From positions 1 through 14,024 of the forward strand of contig JALNWR010000052.1 of the NCBI GenBank assembly GCA_023230795.1: DNA of 14,024 nucleotides. The letters run 5' to 3'. The DNA comes from Candidatus Cloacimonadota bacterium (GTDB taxonomy: Bacteria > Cloacimonadota > Cloacimonadia > Cloacimonadales > Cloacimonadaceae). Both the position numbers and the translations under genes were made by a program. The notes under the pieces are model-generated. The model was not told the origin of the DNA and did no database searches. It saw only the letters and a program-made list of their open reading frames with translations. Shown one piece after another: positions 1 to 7,160 of the stretch; the stretch's first letter is position 1, and each line of letters starts with the position of its first letter.

Positions 1-123
1 ACACCTTGCGGAATTACGCATATATTGTCAGATACTCAGGCGTTTGGACTCCAAAAATCTTACTTGGCCACAAACATCGGTTTTTCCATAAATTGGCTCT
101 TGAAAAATTTATGTGAAAAACAC

Positions 124-152
124 TTGACAGGTTTTTAGCTTTTACAGATAAT
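124..152 (+). promoter_or_regulatory. Sigma70-like promoter of the leader region
   Basis: TTGACA (124-129) is a perfect -35 box. It is followed by a 17-bp spacer and GATAAT (147-152), which matches five of six bases of the -10 consensus. Transcription would start near 158-160 and run toward the large secreted-protein gene. About 440 bases of leader separate it from that gene, so it may instead serve the small ORF at 301. Seen in sequence; activity is inferred. Confidence 0.6.
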
Positions 153-175
153 GGCAACGTCTTGAGATCGTTGCC
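153..175 (+). other. Perfect hairpin at the predicted transcript 5' end
   Basis: GGCAACG (153-159) and CGTTGCC (169-175) form a 7-bp perfect stem around a 9-base loop. The hairpin lies immediately downstream of the -10 box at 147-152 and would span or start at the transcription start. No T-run follows, so it does not look like an intrinsic terminator. It could be a 5' stabilising stem or an operator-like inverted repeat. Confidence 0.5.
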
Positions 176-300
176 GCTTTATATTGGTTAAGCCTCTGGT
201 GAAGCGACGTTTCATATAATGTGGATATCGAATTTGCGGCTGTATGCACAGCTTATAGCTGCCAGTTATGATTTTTTTGCCTGGTATAAAGGAGAAGATT

Positions 301-480
301 ATGAAATTTGGTTTTATGTTCAGAATCGGCGTTAATGCTTTGATCCTTAATGAACTAAGGATACCCAGATCACGCTTACTCAGCCTGACTAAAGCTGGTG
401 TGTCTCCACTTATCAACAAAGGCAAGATTCCTGTGTTACTTGAAACAAGGATATTTCAGTGTATTATATTTGCAATCTGA
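301..480 (+). CDS. Doubtful 59-aa small ORF in the leader
   Basis: I do not recognise this product. The start at 301 is chosen because AAAGGAG (288-294) stands six bases upstream, an ideal RBS. An in-frame ATG at 268 has no such site. The protein would be basic with scattered hydrophobic residues, no recognisable motif and no clear signal peptide. A perfect 7-bp inverted repeat (343-349 with 356-362) lies inside it. An antisense frame is also open over much of the same stretch, which is a warning that this may be chance. It could be a leader peptide, a decayed gene fragment or noise. The promoter at 124-152 would transcribe it. Confidence 0.22.
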   Translation: MKFGFMFRIGVNALILNELRIPRSRLLSLTKAGVSPLINKGKIPVLLETRIFQCIIFAI

Positions 481-585
481 CGAAGTTAAAGATAGAAGAT
501 ATTTGGTCTTTGAACAAGTGCATGGTTCTGATCGGTCCAACTGAAGAGATGACTGTCAACTATGCGGTAAATAATAGGCAAAAAT

Positions 586-592
586 AAGGAGG
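586..592 (+). promoter_or_regulatory. RBS deciding the GTG start at 599
   Basis: AAGGAGG is a full Shine-Dalgarno sequence. Its last base directly abuts the ATG at 593, which leaves no spacing, but it is six bases from the in-frame GTG at 599. This favours GTG initiation and a signal peptide beginning MKRT. Confidence 0.7.
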
Positions 593-598
593 ATGACA

Positions 599-3500
599 GT
601 GAAAAGAACTGTATTATTAGTTTTGTTGCTTACGGCCATGTGCACAGCGCTTTTGGCCCAGAGCATTACTCTGAGCAATATCGGAATGAAAAGCCCGTAT
701 AATAACGGCACTACAGCCGTATTACCGGGAGATGAGATTGAGCTAAAGTTTGAGTATTTAACCACAGGTTTTATTGAGCAGGATGGTTACGTTGAAGGTG
801 CTTGTGTAAACACAAGTAATCTGAATAAGATTCGTATTTACTGGAATGATGCCATAAACTTTAGTGGGGATTCAACCACGGAAGACATAACCGTAGAGAG
901 TTTTGACTACACTGTGGGAATTACAAACGGCACTACATACTACAGCACAATCACTTTCGAGCTGCCAAGCCCACCCACAGGAGCCAAGTCATTCAAGGTT
1001 CGCAGCAGGGTTTTTGGTGATGATGGTGATATGAATACGGTAGCCTCGGGGGCAATTTATTCCGGCACAGGAATCACTGATTACTATGGACATTTCAATA
1101 TAAACAGCAATACCGCTCCCTATGCCACAGATGTCGCAATCACAAACCCGACCTGCGCCAAAGTAGGACAAACCCTCACCGGAACCTACACATTCAATGA
1201 TGACGATACCGGTGACAGCGAAGCCAGCAGCACCTTCCGCTGGCTAAGGGCAGAAAGTGCTGCAGGAAGCTATACGGCAATCAGCGGAGCAACTTCCCAG
1301 ACCTATACGGTGCAATCTGCGGATACCGGCAAGTATCTCAAGTTTGAGGTAACTCCAGTGTCTGATACAGCCCCAACTACCGGCGCAGCTGTCTTGAGTG
1401 CGGCTTCCAGCCAGGTTACAGAAGCAGCATTTGTACAGATTAGCCCCTATCCGCTTACCCTGAATGAAAGCGCAAGCAACGCGGGTAGCCTCGGCGATCT
1501 ATACGTTACGGTGAAGATTAGCAATTGTGCATTCACAAGCGGCACCATCACCGGAATTAGCATGATTGGGCTTCCGGCTGGACTCGGAATCGGCACCATC
1601 ACCAGGGTTTCAAACAGTGAAATCAATGTCTATTTCTCTGGTGCAGCTACAGCTCATGAATATGCCGCATCGGTGCTTGATCCCAATTCTATTAAGGTAA
1701 AGATCCCCGCTAATATGCTGGTGGGCGTAACAAATGAACTAGAAACGAGCAATGGCTTTTACCTGCAGTTTGCCAATAATGCTCCCACGAACCTGGCTAT
1801 CAGCGCTGTAGGTCATAGCTGGATACAGCTTGGCTGGGATGCGCCAGCGGGTCTGATTAGTAACAGCTCTACCGGACTCAGCTTCTATAAAGTCTATCGG
1901 GATAATCAGTATCTTACTCAGATTGCTCATAATTCATCCAAGAGCACCTTTTCTTACAAGGATACATCAGCCAGCCCCGGGGTCAGCCATGCTTACAAGA
2001 TTGAAGCTGTCTATGCTAATGGTGGAAACTCCTTTTCCCCTGTAAAAAATGGAACTGCTTTGGGATTCTCCGCTTTTGCTATCAGCAATCCGGCTGCCAC
2101 CGGCACTATAGACCAGGATAACAAAACCATTAGCCTGGCCTTGCCCAGCGGCACTGCGCTCACAAACCTGGTTGCCACCTTCACAGCTCCCGGTGCTACG
2201 GTGAAAATCGGCAGCATCACTCAGATTAGCGGCAGCACTGCTAACGACTTCACTAACCCTGTGACTTACACCTTGAGTACTGCAGACGGATCATCAAGTA
2301 CTTACACTGTCTCCGCTATCTTAAAGCTCGCAGCTCCAAGCCTGATCGAAACAGGTTTGCAAGAGACCACCTCCAGCTTTACTGCCAGATGGAATACGGT
2401 TTCAGCTGCCACAGGCTACCGTTTGGATGTATCGGCCGACAGCAATTTCAGCACCCTTCTCAGCGCTTATGAAAATCTTGATACAGGCACTGCAAGCTCT
2501 TGGGTGATCAATAACATCGCTGCCAATACCACTTATTATTACAGGGTAAGAGCAATAGCTGCCGATCCGCTGAGGAATAGCTCAAACTCCGCCACTGGGT
2601 CTGTAACTACTCTTGCTACAACCAGTGGTGCCGGAAACACTATCATCTCAAACAGCAACCCTTGCACGGTAAATATGGGCAGCTTCACGGCCGGTGCAGA
2701 CACAGTAAGCCCTTACTTAGTTGCAACTCCCACTGCTTTTTCGTCCTCTACCGATAATTCTCTCAGCGTTAGCATGGGCCTGGGCACCGCCCCCGAAGGC
2801 TTGCTGTACAACCTCTCATTCGAAAATCCCAGTATCGGCAATGGCAGCTTCAATATCTCCTACAGCGGGCTCAGCTATGATCCCACGGATGTGCGCTATC
2901 GCCTTGGCGGAGGTGGTTTAATAACTCCAGATTCATTTAATGTGAATACGGAAACAAAATTGATCACAATCCTTATCAGCGGCTTGAGCAAGAATGCCAA
3001 AGCTGCTTATGAGCTGCAGATTGTTACAAACGATGAATCAGCCCAGACCCTGCCCATACAGCTTTCATCTTTCACTGCGCTCGTGATAAGCAACAAAAAA
3101 GTGCGCCTGGATTGGACTACTCAGTCTGAATCCGGAATCATGGGATTTCACCTCCTGCGCAATACCAGCACGGATCTATCCACAGCCCTGATTGTAAGCC
3201 CCATGATAGAAGCTACAAATACATCTACCACTACTACATACAGCTTCACCGACAGCACTGTCCCCGGCGATGGAATCTACAGCTTCTGGTTACAGACCAC
3301 GGATTTTGATGGCTTGATCTCTCAATATGGACCCGTGATCGTGGTTGTGGGAGATGGCAACAATCCATCCCCGGAAATACCCTTGATAACAGCGCTTAAC
3401 AGCCCTTATCCCAACCCCTTCAACCCAGACGTGACCGTCTGCTACGATTTGGCTGAAGAAGCCAATGTAAAGATCAAAATCTACAATAGCAGAGGCCAAC

Positions 3501-3661
3501 TGGTGCGAAACCTGATCGACATTCACCAGCAGGCAAAGACCCACACGGTGAACTGGGACGGAAAAGACGACAGTGGCAATACCGTAGCCTCCGGAACCTA
3601 CTTCATCAGAATGAAAGCCGGCACCTACAGCGGCTTTAAAAAGGTAGTAATGCTCAAATAG
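599..3661 (+). CDS. Secreted multidomain Ig/Fn3 protein with T9SS-type C-terminal sorting domain
   Basis: This is a large exported, probably surface-attached protein of 1020 residues. I chose the GTG at 599 over the ATG at 593 because AAGGAGG (586-592) touches the ATG but stands six bases from the GTG. The resulting N-terminus (MKRTVLLVLLLTA...LLAQ) is a clean signal peptide. Approximate domains are: an Ig-like module of the 'KVGQTLTGTYTF' type (residues 172-275); fibronectin type III (396-486); a DUF5018-like module (489-576) typified by TYTLSTADGSSSTYTVSA; a second Fn3 (578-674); and an Fn3-like segment starting LPIQLSSFTA (815-914). The tail begins with YPNPFNP (937-943) and continues as a FlgD-like Ig fold ending VVMLK, the form used as a T9SS sorting signal. 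No catalytic motif is visible. Adhesion or a structural surface role is inferred. It is monocistronic, closed by the hairpin at 3696-3730. Confidence 0.85.
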   Translation: MKRTVLLVLLLTAMCTALLAQSITLSNIGMKSPYNNGTTAVLPGDEIELKFEYLTTGFIEQDGYVEGACVNTSNLNKIRIYWNDAINFSGDSTTEDITVESFDYTVGITNGTTYYSTITFELPSPPTGAKSFKVRSRVFGDDGDMNTVASGAIYSGTGITDYYGHFNINSNTAPYATDVAITNPTCAKVGQTLTGTYTFNDDDTGDSEASSTFRWLRAESAAGSYTAISGATSQTYTVQSADTGKYLKFEVTPVSDTAPTTGAAVLSAASSQVTEAAFVQISPYPLTLNESASNAGSLGDLYVTVKISNCAFTSGTITGISMIGLPAGLGIGTITRVSNSEINVYFSGAATAHEYAASVLDPNSIKVKIPANMLVGVTNELETSNGFYLQFANNAPTNLAISAVGHSWIQLGWDAPAGLISNSSTGLSFYKVYRDNQYLTQIAHNSSKSTFSYKDTSASPGVSHAYKIEAVYANGGNSFSPVKNGTALGFSAFAISNPAATGTIDQDNKTISLALPSGTALTNLVATFTAPGATVKIGSITQISGSTANDFTNPVTYTLSTADGSSSTYTVSAILKLAAPSLIETGLQETTSSFTARWNTVSAATGYRLDVSADSNFSTLLSAYENLDTGTASSWVINNIAANTTYYYRVRAIAADPLRNSSNSATGSVTTLATTSGAGNTIISNSNPCTVNMGSFTAGADTVSPYLVATPTAFSSSTDNSLSVSMGLGTAPEGLLYNLSFENPSIGNGSFNISYSGLSYDPTDVRYRLGGGGLITPDSFNVNTETKLITILISGLSKNAKAAYELQIVTNDESAQTLPIQLSSFTALVISNKKVRLDWTTQSESGIMGFHLLRNTSTDLSTALIVSPMIEATNTSTTTTYSFTDSTVPGDGIYSFWLQTTDFDGLISQYGPVIVVVGDGNNPSPEIPLITALNSPYPNPFNPDVTVCYDLAEEANVKIKIYNSRGQLVRNLIDIHQQAKTHTVNWDGKDDSGNTVASGTYFIRMKAGTYSGFKKVVMLK

Positions 3662-3695
3662 CAACAGCTGCCAGACCCTAGAATACACTTGCTTT

Positions 3696-3730
3696 AGCCG
3701 GTGTGCACTTTGATGGGCACGCCGGCTTTT
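3696..3730 (+). terminator. Hairpin terminator after the large secreted-protein gene
   Basis: AGCCGGTGTGC (3696-3706) pairs with GCACGCCGGCT (3717-3727) in an 11-bp stem with one G.U wobble and a 10-base loop. It is followed by a short T-run (3727-3730), then GCTG. The stem is strong but the T tract is short, so efficiency is uncertain. It lies 35 bases after the stop codon. Confidence 0.65.
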
Positions 3731-4035
3731 GCTGTCTATAGCTTTGGCAGCTGCTAACTGCTTTGCTTATTGGGTTACTGCACTCAACCCCCGATGAATC
3801 CCATCTAAGCCCGCGCAGATGAGATATCGTGGAAATGCCCTGGAAATAGCAGGAATCTTTTCTGCCATTTACACGTCACTTTTATGATATCAATTGAGCT
3901 AAGATGCTGCAGGCATAGTATTCATTATCGGCAAGGCAGCAAAAAGCAATTGACAGCCAGAGCGTTTTATTTGAAGTGGTATCTGCCTGAATGATATACT
4001 ATTCAGAGCAGACTACGACAAAGAAGGAAATCAAA
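3731..4035. other. Non-coding gap between the secreted-protein gene and valS
   Basis: I see no protein gene in this roughly 300-base gap. It contains a TTGACA box at 3950-3955 with no good -10 at normal spacing, and the candidate valS promoter at 3971-4000. I looked for a T-box leader (the conserved AGGGTGG...ACCGCG antiterminator element) because of the aminoacyl-tRNA synthetase downstream, and did not find one. Confidence 0.5.
3971..4000 (+). promoter_or_regulatory. Candidate extended -10 promoter for valS
   Basis: TATACT (3995-4000) is preceded by TG one base upstream (3992-3993), an extended -10 element. TTGAAG (3971-3976) lies 18 bp upstream as a partial -35. Transcription would begin about 30 bases before the valS ATG at 4036. 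The nearby TTGACA at 3950 has no well-spaced -10 and seems less likely. Confidence 0.4.
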
Positions 4036-6678
4036 ATGGAAATCAAGAAAACCTATTCCCCGCAAGAAATAGAAGACAGATGGTACAGCTTTTGGGAAAG
4101 CGCCGGATACTTTGCCCCCCAGGGCGAAGGCGAACCCTTTACAGTGCTGATCCCACCCCCCAATGTAACCGGAATCCTGCATATGGGTCATGTGCTGAAT
4201 AATACCCTTCAAGACGTCGTAGTCCGCTATCAGCGCATGCAAGGCCGCCCCACGCTCTGGCTGCCCGGAGTAGATCATGCCGGTATCGCCACCCAAAACA
4301 TGGTGGAAAAAGATTTGGCCAAAGAAGGCAAGAGCCGTCACGAAATCGGCCGTGAGGCTTTGCTGGAAAGAATCTGGGCCTGGAAGCATGAAAAAGGTGA
4401 CATCATCATAGATCAGCTCAAGCTTTTGGGTGCCTCCTGCGATTGGTCACGACAGCGTTTTACCATGGACAGGATGCTCTCCCGCGCCGTGAAAGAGGTC
4501 TTTGTGAGCCTCTACGAAGATGGTCTGATTTATAAGGGCAAATACATCATCAATTGGTGTCCCCGTTGTGTGACCGCCCTGGCAAACGACGAAGTGGAAC
4601 ATGCCGATGAAAAGGGTAAGCTCTGGCAGGTGCGCTATCCTTACGCCTCTGGGGGAGGCTATGTGACGGTGGCTACCACACGTCCGGAAACCATGCTGGG
4701 CGATGTAGCGGTTGCCGTGAATCCTTCTGACAAGCGTTACCAGCAGCTCATCGGCCAGGAATTGCTCTTGCCGCTTACAAACCGCCGCATCCCTGTGATC
4801 GCCGATGATTATGTGGATAAAGATTTTGGCACAGGTTGTGTGAAGGTTACCCCTGCGCATGATCCCAACGACTTTGAGATCGGCCGCCGACATGATCTAA
4901 AGCAGATACTCATTATGGACGAACATGGCAGGATGAATCAGGAAGCCGGCGCTGAATTTGCCGGCCTGGATCGCTTTGCCGCCCGCGAGAAGGTATTGAA
5001 GATGCTGGCCGAGCAAGACCTGCTGGGCAAGATAGAAGATCATGAACACGCCGTGGGGCATTGCTACCGCTGCGATACCGTGATCGAGCCTTACTTATCG
5101 GATCAATGGTTTGTGAAGATGAAGCCTTTGGCCGAAGAGGCCATCCGCGTGGTGGAAGACGGCCGGGTGAAATTTCAGCCGGAACGCTGGACTAAAGTAT
5201 ATATGCACTGGATGAACAACATCCGGGATTGGTGCATCTCGCGGCAGATTTGGTGGGGACATCGCATCCCGGCCTACTATTGCGAAGAATGCACTCATAT
5301 GATGGTGGCCAAAATGCGGCCGGAATTTTGCACAAAATGCGGATCTACCGATCTGCGTCAGGACGAAGACGTGCTGGATACCTGGTTTTCAAGCTGGCTC
5401 TGGCCTTTCTCTACTATGGGCTGGCCAGATGAAACGGAAGACCTGCAGCGCTTTTTGCCCACGAATGTGCTGATCACGGCTCCGGAGATCATCTATCTCT
5501 GGGTGGCCCGCATGATCATGAGCACCCTGCATTTCAAAAATATGATTCCCTTTGATACCGTGCTGCTGCATGGCACTGTGCGAGACGATCTGGGTCGCAA
5601 AATGAGCAAATCTCTGGGCAATTCTCCCGATCCCATCAATATCATTCAGAAAGTGGGAGCCGATGCTCTGCGCTTTTCCATGATCTTCAATACCCCCAAA
5701 GGGGCAGACCTGGCCTACAGCGATGCCATGCTGGAAACCGGACGCAATTTTGCCAATAAAATCTGGAATGCCTACCGCTTTATCATGATGAATATGGAAA
5801 GCATCCCGGAGCTGCCCCAGCCGGAAGAACTGGAGCTGGAGCTGGCCGATCGCTGGATTATCTCCCGCCTGAACGAAGTGAGCCGCCAAGCCTCTGAGCA
5901 TTATGAAAATCTGCGTTTGAACGACGCCGCCCAGTGTATATTCCAATTTCTCTGGGACGAATACTGCAGCTGGTATATCGAACTGGCCAAAGACCGGCTG
6001 AAAGAGGACGCCCCCCAGAAAACGAAGCTCACCGCCAAATACATCCTGCTAGATGTGATGCAAGCCGGAATGAGGCTGCTGCACCCCATCATGCCCTTTA
6101 TCTCCGAGGAAATCTGGCAAAGCATCAAAGCGCTCTTCCCCATGCCGGAGCAGGCGCTAATCATCGCAAAATTCCCCCAGACTGATGATGCCCTCATAGA
6201 CCCCGCTATCGACGATGAAATGCGCCTGATGCAGGAAAGCATCACCGCCATCCGAAACCTGCGAAACCAGCTGAATCTGCCCCCCTCAACCCAGATCAGC
6301 ATAGTGGTGCGCACCGCGACAAATCAGCAAAACCGCCTCTTTGAGGATTATGCACAATACCTGATGCGCCTGGCCAAAGTGATAAAGATCGAATCCGGTG
6401 AAGAGGTAAGCAAACCCAAACCCGCTGTGAGCGCTGTAGTGAGAAATCTGGAAATCTTCCTGCCGCTGGCCGGACTCATAGACCCCGAAGTGGAAAAAGC
6501 CCGCCTGAGCAAACAGCTGGCCAAACTGGAAAAAGAGCTGAGCATCATCTCCCGGAAGCTATCAAACAAGAACTTCTTGGAGCACGCCAAGCCTGAAATA
6601 GTGGAAAAAGAACAACAGAAATATACTGAGGTAAATACCAAGGTGGAACTCACCAGGGCTCAGATCGAGGACCTGTAA
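4036..6678 (+). CDS. valS: Valine--tRNA ligase (ValRS)
   Basis: This is a class I aminoacyl-tRNA synthetase that charges tRNA-Val with valine in the cytoplasm and edits mischarged threonine. The 880-residue protein starts at ATG 4036, preceded by AAGAAGGAAA. An in-frame ATG at 3991 would add 15 residues that do not resemble ValRS N-termini, whereas MEIKKTYSPQEIEDRWY does. Diagnostic motifs are PPPNVTGILHMGH, with the HIGH-type signature HMGH at 49-52; KMSKS at 522-526; and the DWCISRQIWWGHRIPA block. Cys pairs follow in CEEC and CTKC and, in the first half, CPRC, consistent with zinc binding. The editing (CP1) domain lies between, with the TTRPETMLGDVAVAVNP motif. The C-terminus is the charged coiled-coil arm typical of bacterial ValRS. 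Length is normal and the gene is intact. It is a single-gene unit with its own terminator. Confidence 0.97.
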   Translation: MEIKKTYSPQEIEDRWYSFWESAGYFAPQGEGEPFTVLIPPPNVTGILHMGHVLNNTLQDVVVRYQRMQGRPTLWLPGVDHAGIATQNMVEKDLAKEGKSRHEIGREALLERIWAWKHEKGDIIIDQLKLLGASCDWSRQRFTMDRMLSRAVKEVFVSLYEDGLIYKGKYIINWCPRCVTALANDEVEHADEKGKLWQVRYPYASGGGYVTVATTRPETMLGDVAVAVNPSDKRYQQLIGQELLLPLTNRRIPVIADDYVDKDFGTGCVKVTPAHDPNDFEIGRRHDLKQILIMDEHGRMNQEAGAEFAGLDRFAAREKVLKMLAEQDLLGKIEDHEHAVGHCYRCDTVIEPYLSDQWFVKMKPLAEEAIRVVEDGRVKFQPERWTKVYMHWMNNIRDWCISRQIWWGHRIPAYYCEECTHMMVAKMRPEFCTKCGSTDLRQDEDVLDTWFSSWLWPFSTMGWPDETEDLQRFLPTNVLITAPEIIYLWVARMIMSTLHFKNMIPFDTVLLHGTVRDDLGRKMSKSLGNSPDPINIIQKVGADALRFSMIFNTPKGADLAYSDAMLETGRNFANKIWNAYRFIMMNMESIPELPQPEELELELADRWIISRLNEVSRQASEHYENLRLNDAAQCIFQFLWDEYCSWYIELAKDRLKEDAPQKTKLTAKYILLDVMQAGMRLLHPIMPFISEEIWQSIKALFPMPEQALIIAKFPQTDDALIDPAIDDEMRLMQESITAIRNLRNQLNLPPSTQISIVVRTATNQQNRLFEDYAQYLMRLAKVIKIESGEEVSKPKPAVSAVVRNLEIFLPLAGLIDPEVEKARLSKQLAKLEKELSIISRKLSNKNFLEHAKPEIVEKEQQKYTEVNTKVELTRAQIEDL

Positions 6679-6699
6679 GAGCCCCAAAACCGATATTAT

Positions 6700-6727
6700 G
6701 CCCCTCTACGGAGGGGCTTTTCTTTTT
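6700..6727 (+). terminator. Rho-independent terminator of valS
   Basis: GCCCCTC (6700-6706) and GAGGGGC (6711-6717) form a perfect 7-bp GC-rich stem closed by a UACG tetraloop of the very stable UNCG class. The tail is TTTTCTTTTT (6718-6727). It lies 21 bases after the valS stop and separates valS from the iron cluster. Confidence 0.92.
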
Positions 6728-6830
6728 GTGTAAGAAAAATCAACTTTTATTTATCTCGCTTATCTCTTTTTATGCAAGTTATTTAGTGATCCTGTCAGCT
6801 TGTAAAAGGTAAAAAGCTTGCAGAAACTTC

Positions 6831-6860
6831 TTGACATTTAGCCCCACACACAAAGATTAG
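6831..6860 (+). promoter_or_regulatory. Putative promoter of the feo operon
   Basis: TTGACA (6831-6836) is a perfect -35 box. The -10 region is poor: AAGATT at 16-bp or GATTAG at 18-bp spacing, each matching three of six consensus bases. It overlaps the palindrome at 6857-6870. A weak -10 under an operator would fit a regulated promoter. The feoA start at 6930 is about 70 bases downstream. Confidence 0.45.
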
Positions 6861-6870
6861 CTCCAGCTAA
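6857..6870 (+). promoter_or_regulatory. Candidate DtxR-type operator upstream of feoA
   Basis: TTAGCT and AGCTAA are perfect inverted 6-bp arms separated by CC. The TTAG...CTAA ends resemble operators of the DtxR/IdeR family in general form. The site sits where the -10/+1 of the feo promoter is expected, suited to repression. A DtxR-family gene lies at the end of the cluster (12642-13109). The link is inference; no second copy of this palindrome was found elsewhere in the window. Confidence 0.4.
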
Positions 6871-6877
6871 CAATAAG

Positions 6878-6904
6878 CAGGCCCGACTTGCAAAAGGCGG
6901 CCTG
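6878..6904 (+). other. Inverted repeat in the feoA 5' leader
   Basis: CAGGCC (6878-6883) and GGCCTG (6899-6904) form a 6-bp perfect stem with a 15-base loop, ending 15 bases before the feoA RBS. No T-run follows, so it is not a typical terminator. It may simply be a leader structure. Confidence 0.3.
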
Positions 6905-6929
6905 GTGAATAAAGAGCTTAGGAGATAAA

Positions 6930-7160
6930 ATGAAGATCAGAGAACTGGAGATAGGGGCTACAGCGAGGATAGTAGCTTACTCTACGGCAGACAGGAACTA
7001 TCGTCAAAAACTCTTGCGCATGGGACTGGTAAAAAATGAAATCTTTACGGTCGTTCGCAAAGCGCCTCTGGGCGATCCTATTGAAATAAAAATCAAAGGA
7101 TACAGCCTTAGCTTGAGAAAAGCTGAAGCCGATGCCTTGATAGTGAAGTATGTAAAATGA
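6930..7160 (+). CDS. feoA: FeoA, ferrous iron transport accessory protein
   Basis: This is a 76-residue cytosolic SH3-like protein of the FeoA family, which assists the FeoB Fe(II) transporter. The start at 6930 is supported by AGGAG (6920-6924) five bases upstream. The family pattern is visible: an opening MKIRELEIGATARIV, then LLRMGLVKNEIFTVVRKAPLGDPIEIKIKGYSLSLR, where the 'GDP...I...GY.LSLR' block is the most typical part of the domain, then an acidic stretch and a C-terminal strand. Its length matches ordinary stand-alone FeoA proteins (about 75-85 residues). It is the first gene of the cluster, and its last codons overlap the feoB start by 4 bp (ATGA), indicating translational coupling. 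A candidate promoter and operator lie 60-100 bases upstream. Confidence 0.93.
   Translation: MKIRELEIGATARIVAYSTADRNYRQKLLRMGLVKNEIFTVVRKAPLGDPIEIKIKGYSLSLRKAEADALIVKYVK

Noticed and set aside
1..138. Possible 3' end of an upstream gene
   Set aside because: One frame is open from base 1 to a stop at 138 and another to 116, but neither shows a recognisable protein end, so I make no call.
135..425. 96-codon minus-strand ORF in the leader
   Set aside because: No RBS before the start and no recognisable domain. It overlaps the small plus-strand ORF that has a good RBS, and it runs over the promoter and hairpin.
3661..4035. T-box riboswitch ahead of valS
   Set aside because: The conserved T-box antiterminator sequence and a terminator just before the gene are missing.
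5389..5946. 185-codon open frame antisense to valS
   Set aside because: valS is unmistakable on the other strand, and the antisense frame is a codon-bias shadow with no domain.
6720..6930. Classical Fur box upstream of feoA
   Set aside because: No GATAATGATAATCATTATC-like sequence is present. The only symmetric site is the DtxR-like palindrome at 6857-6870.
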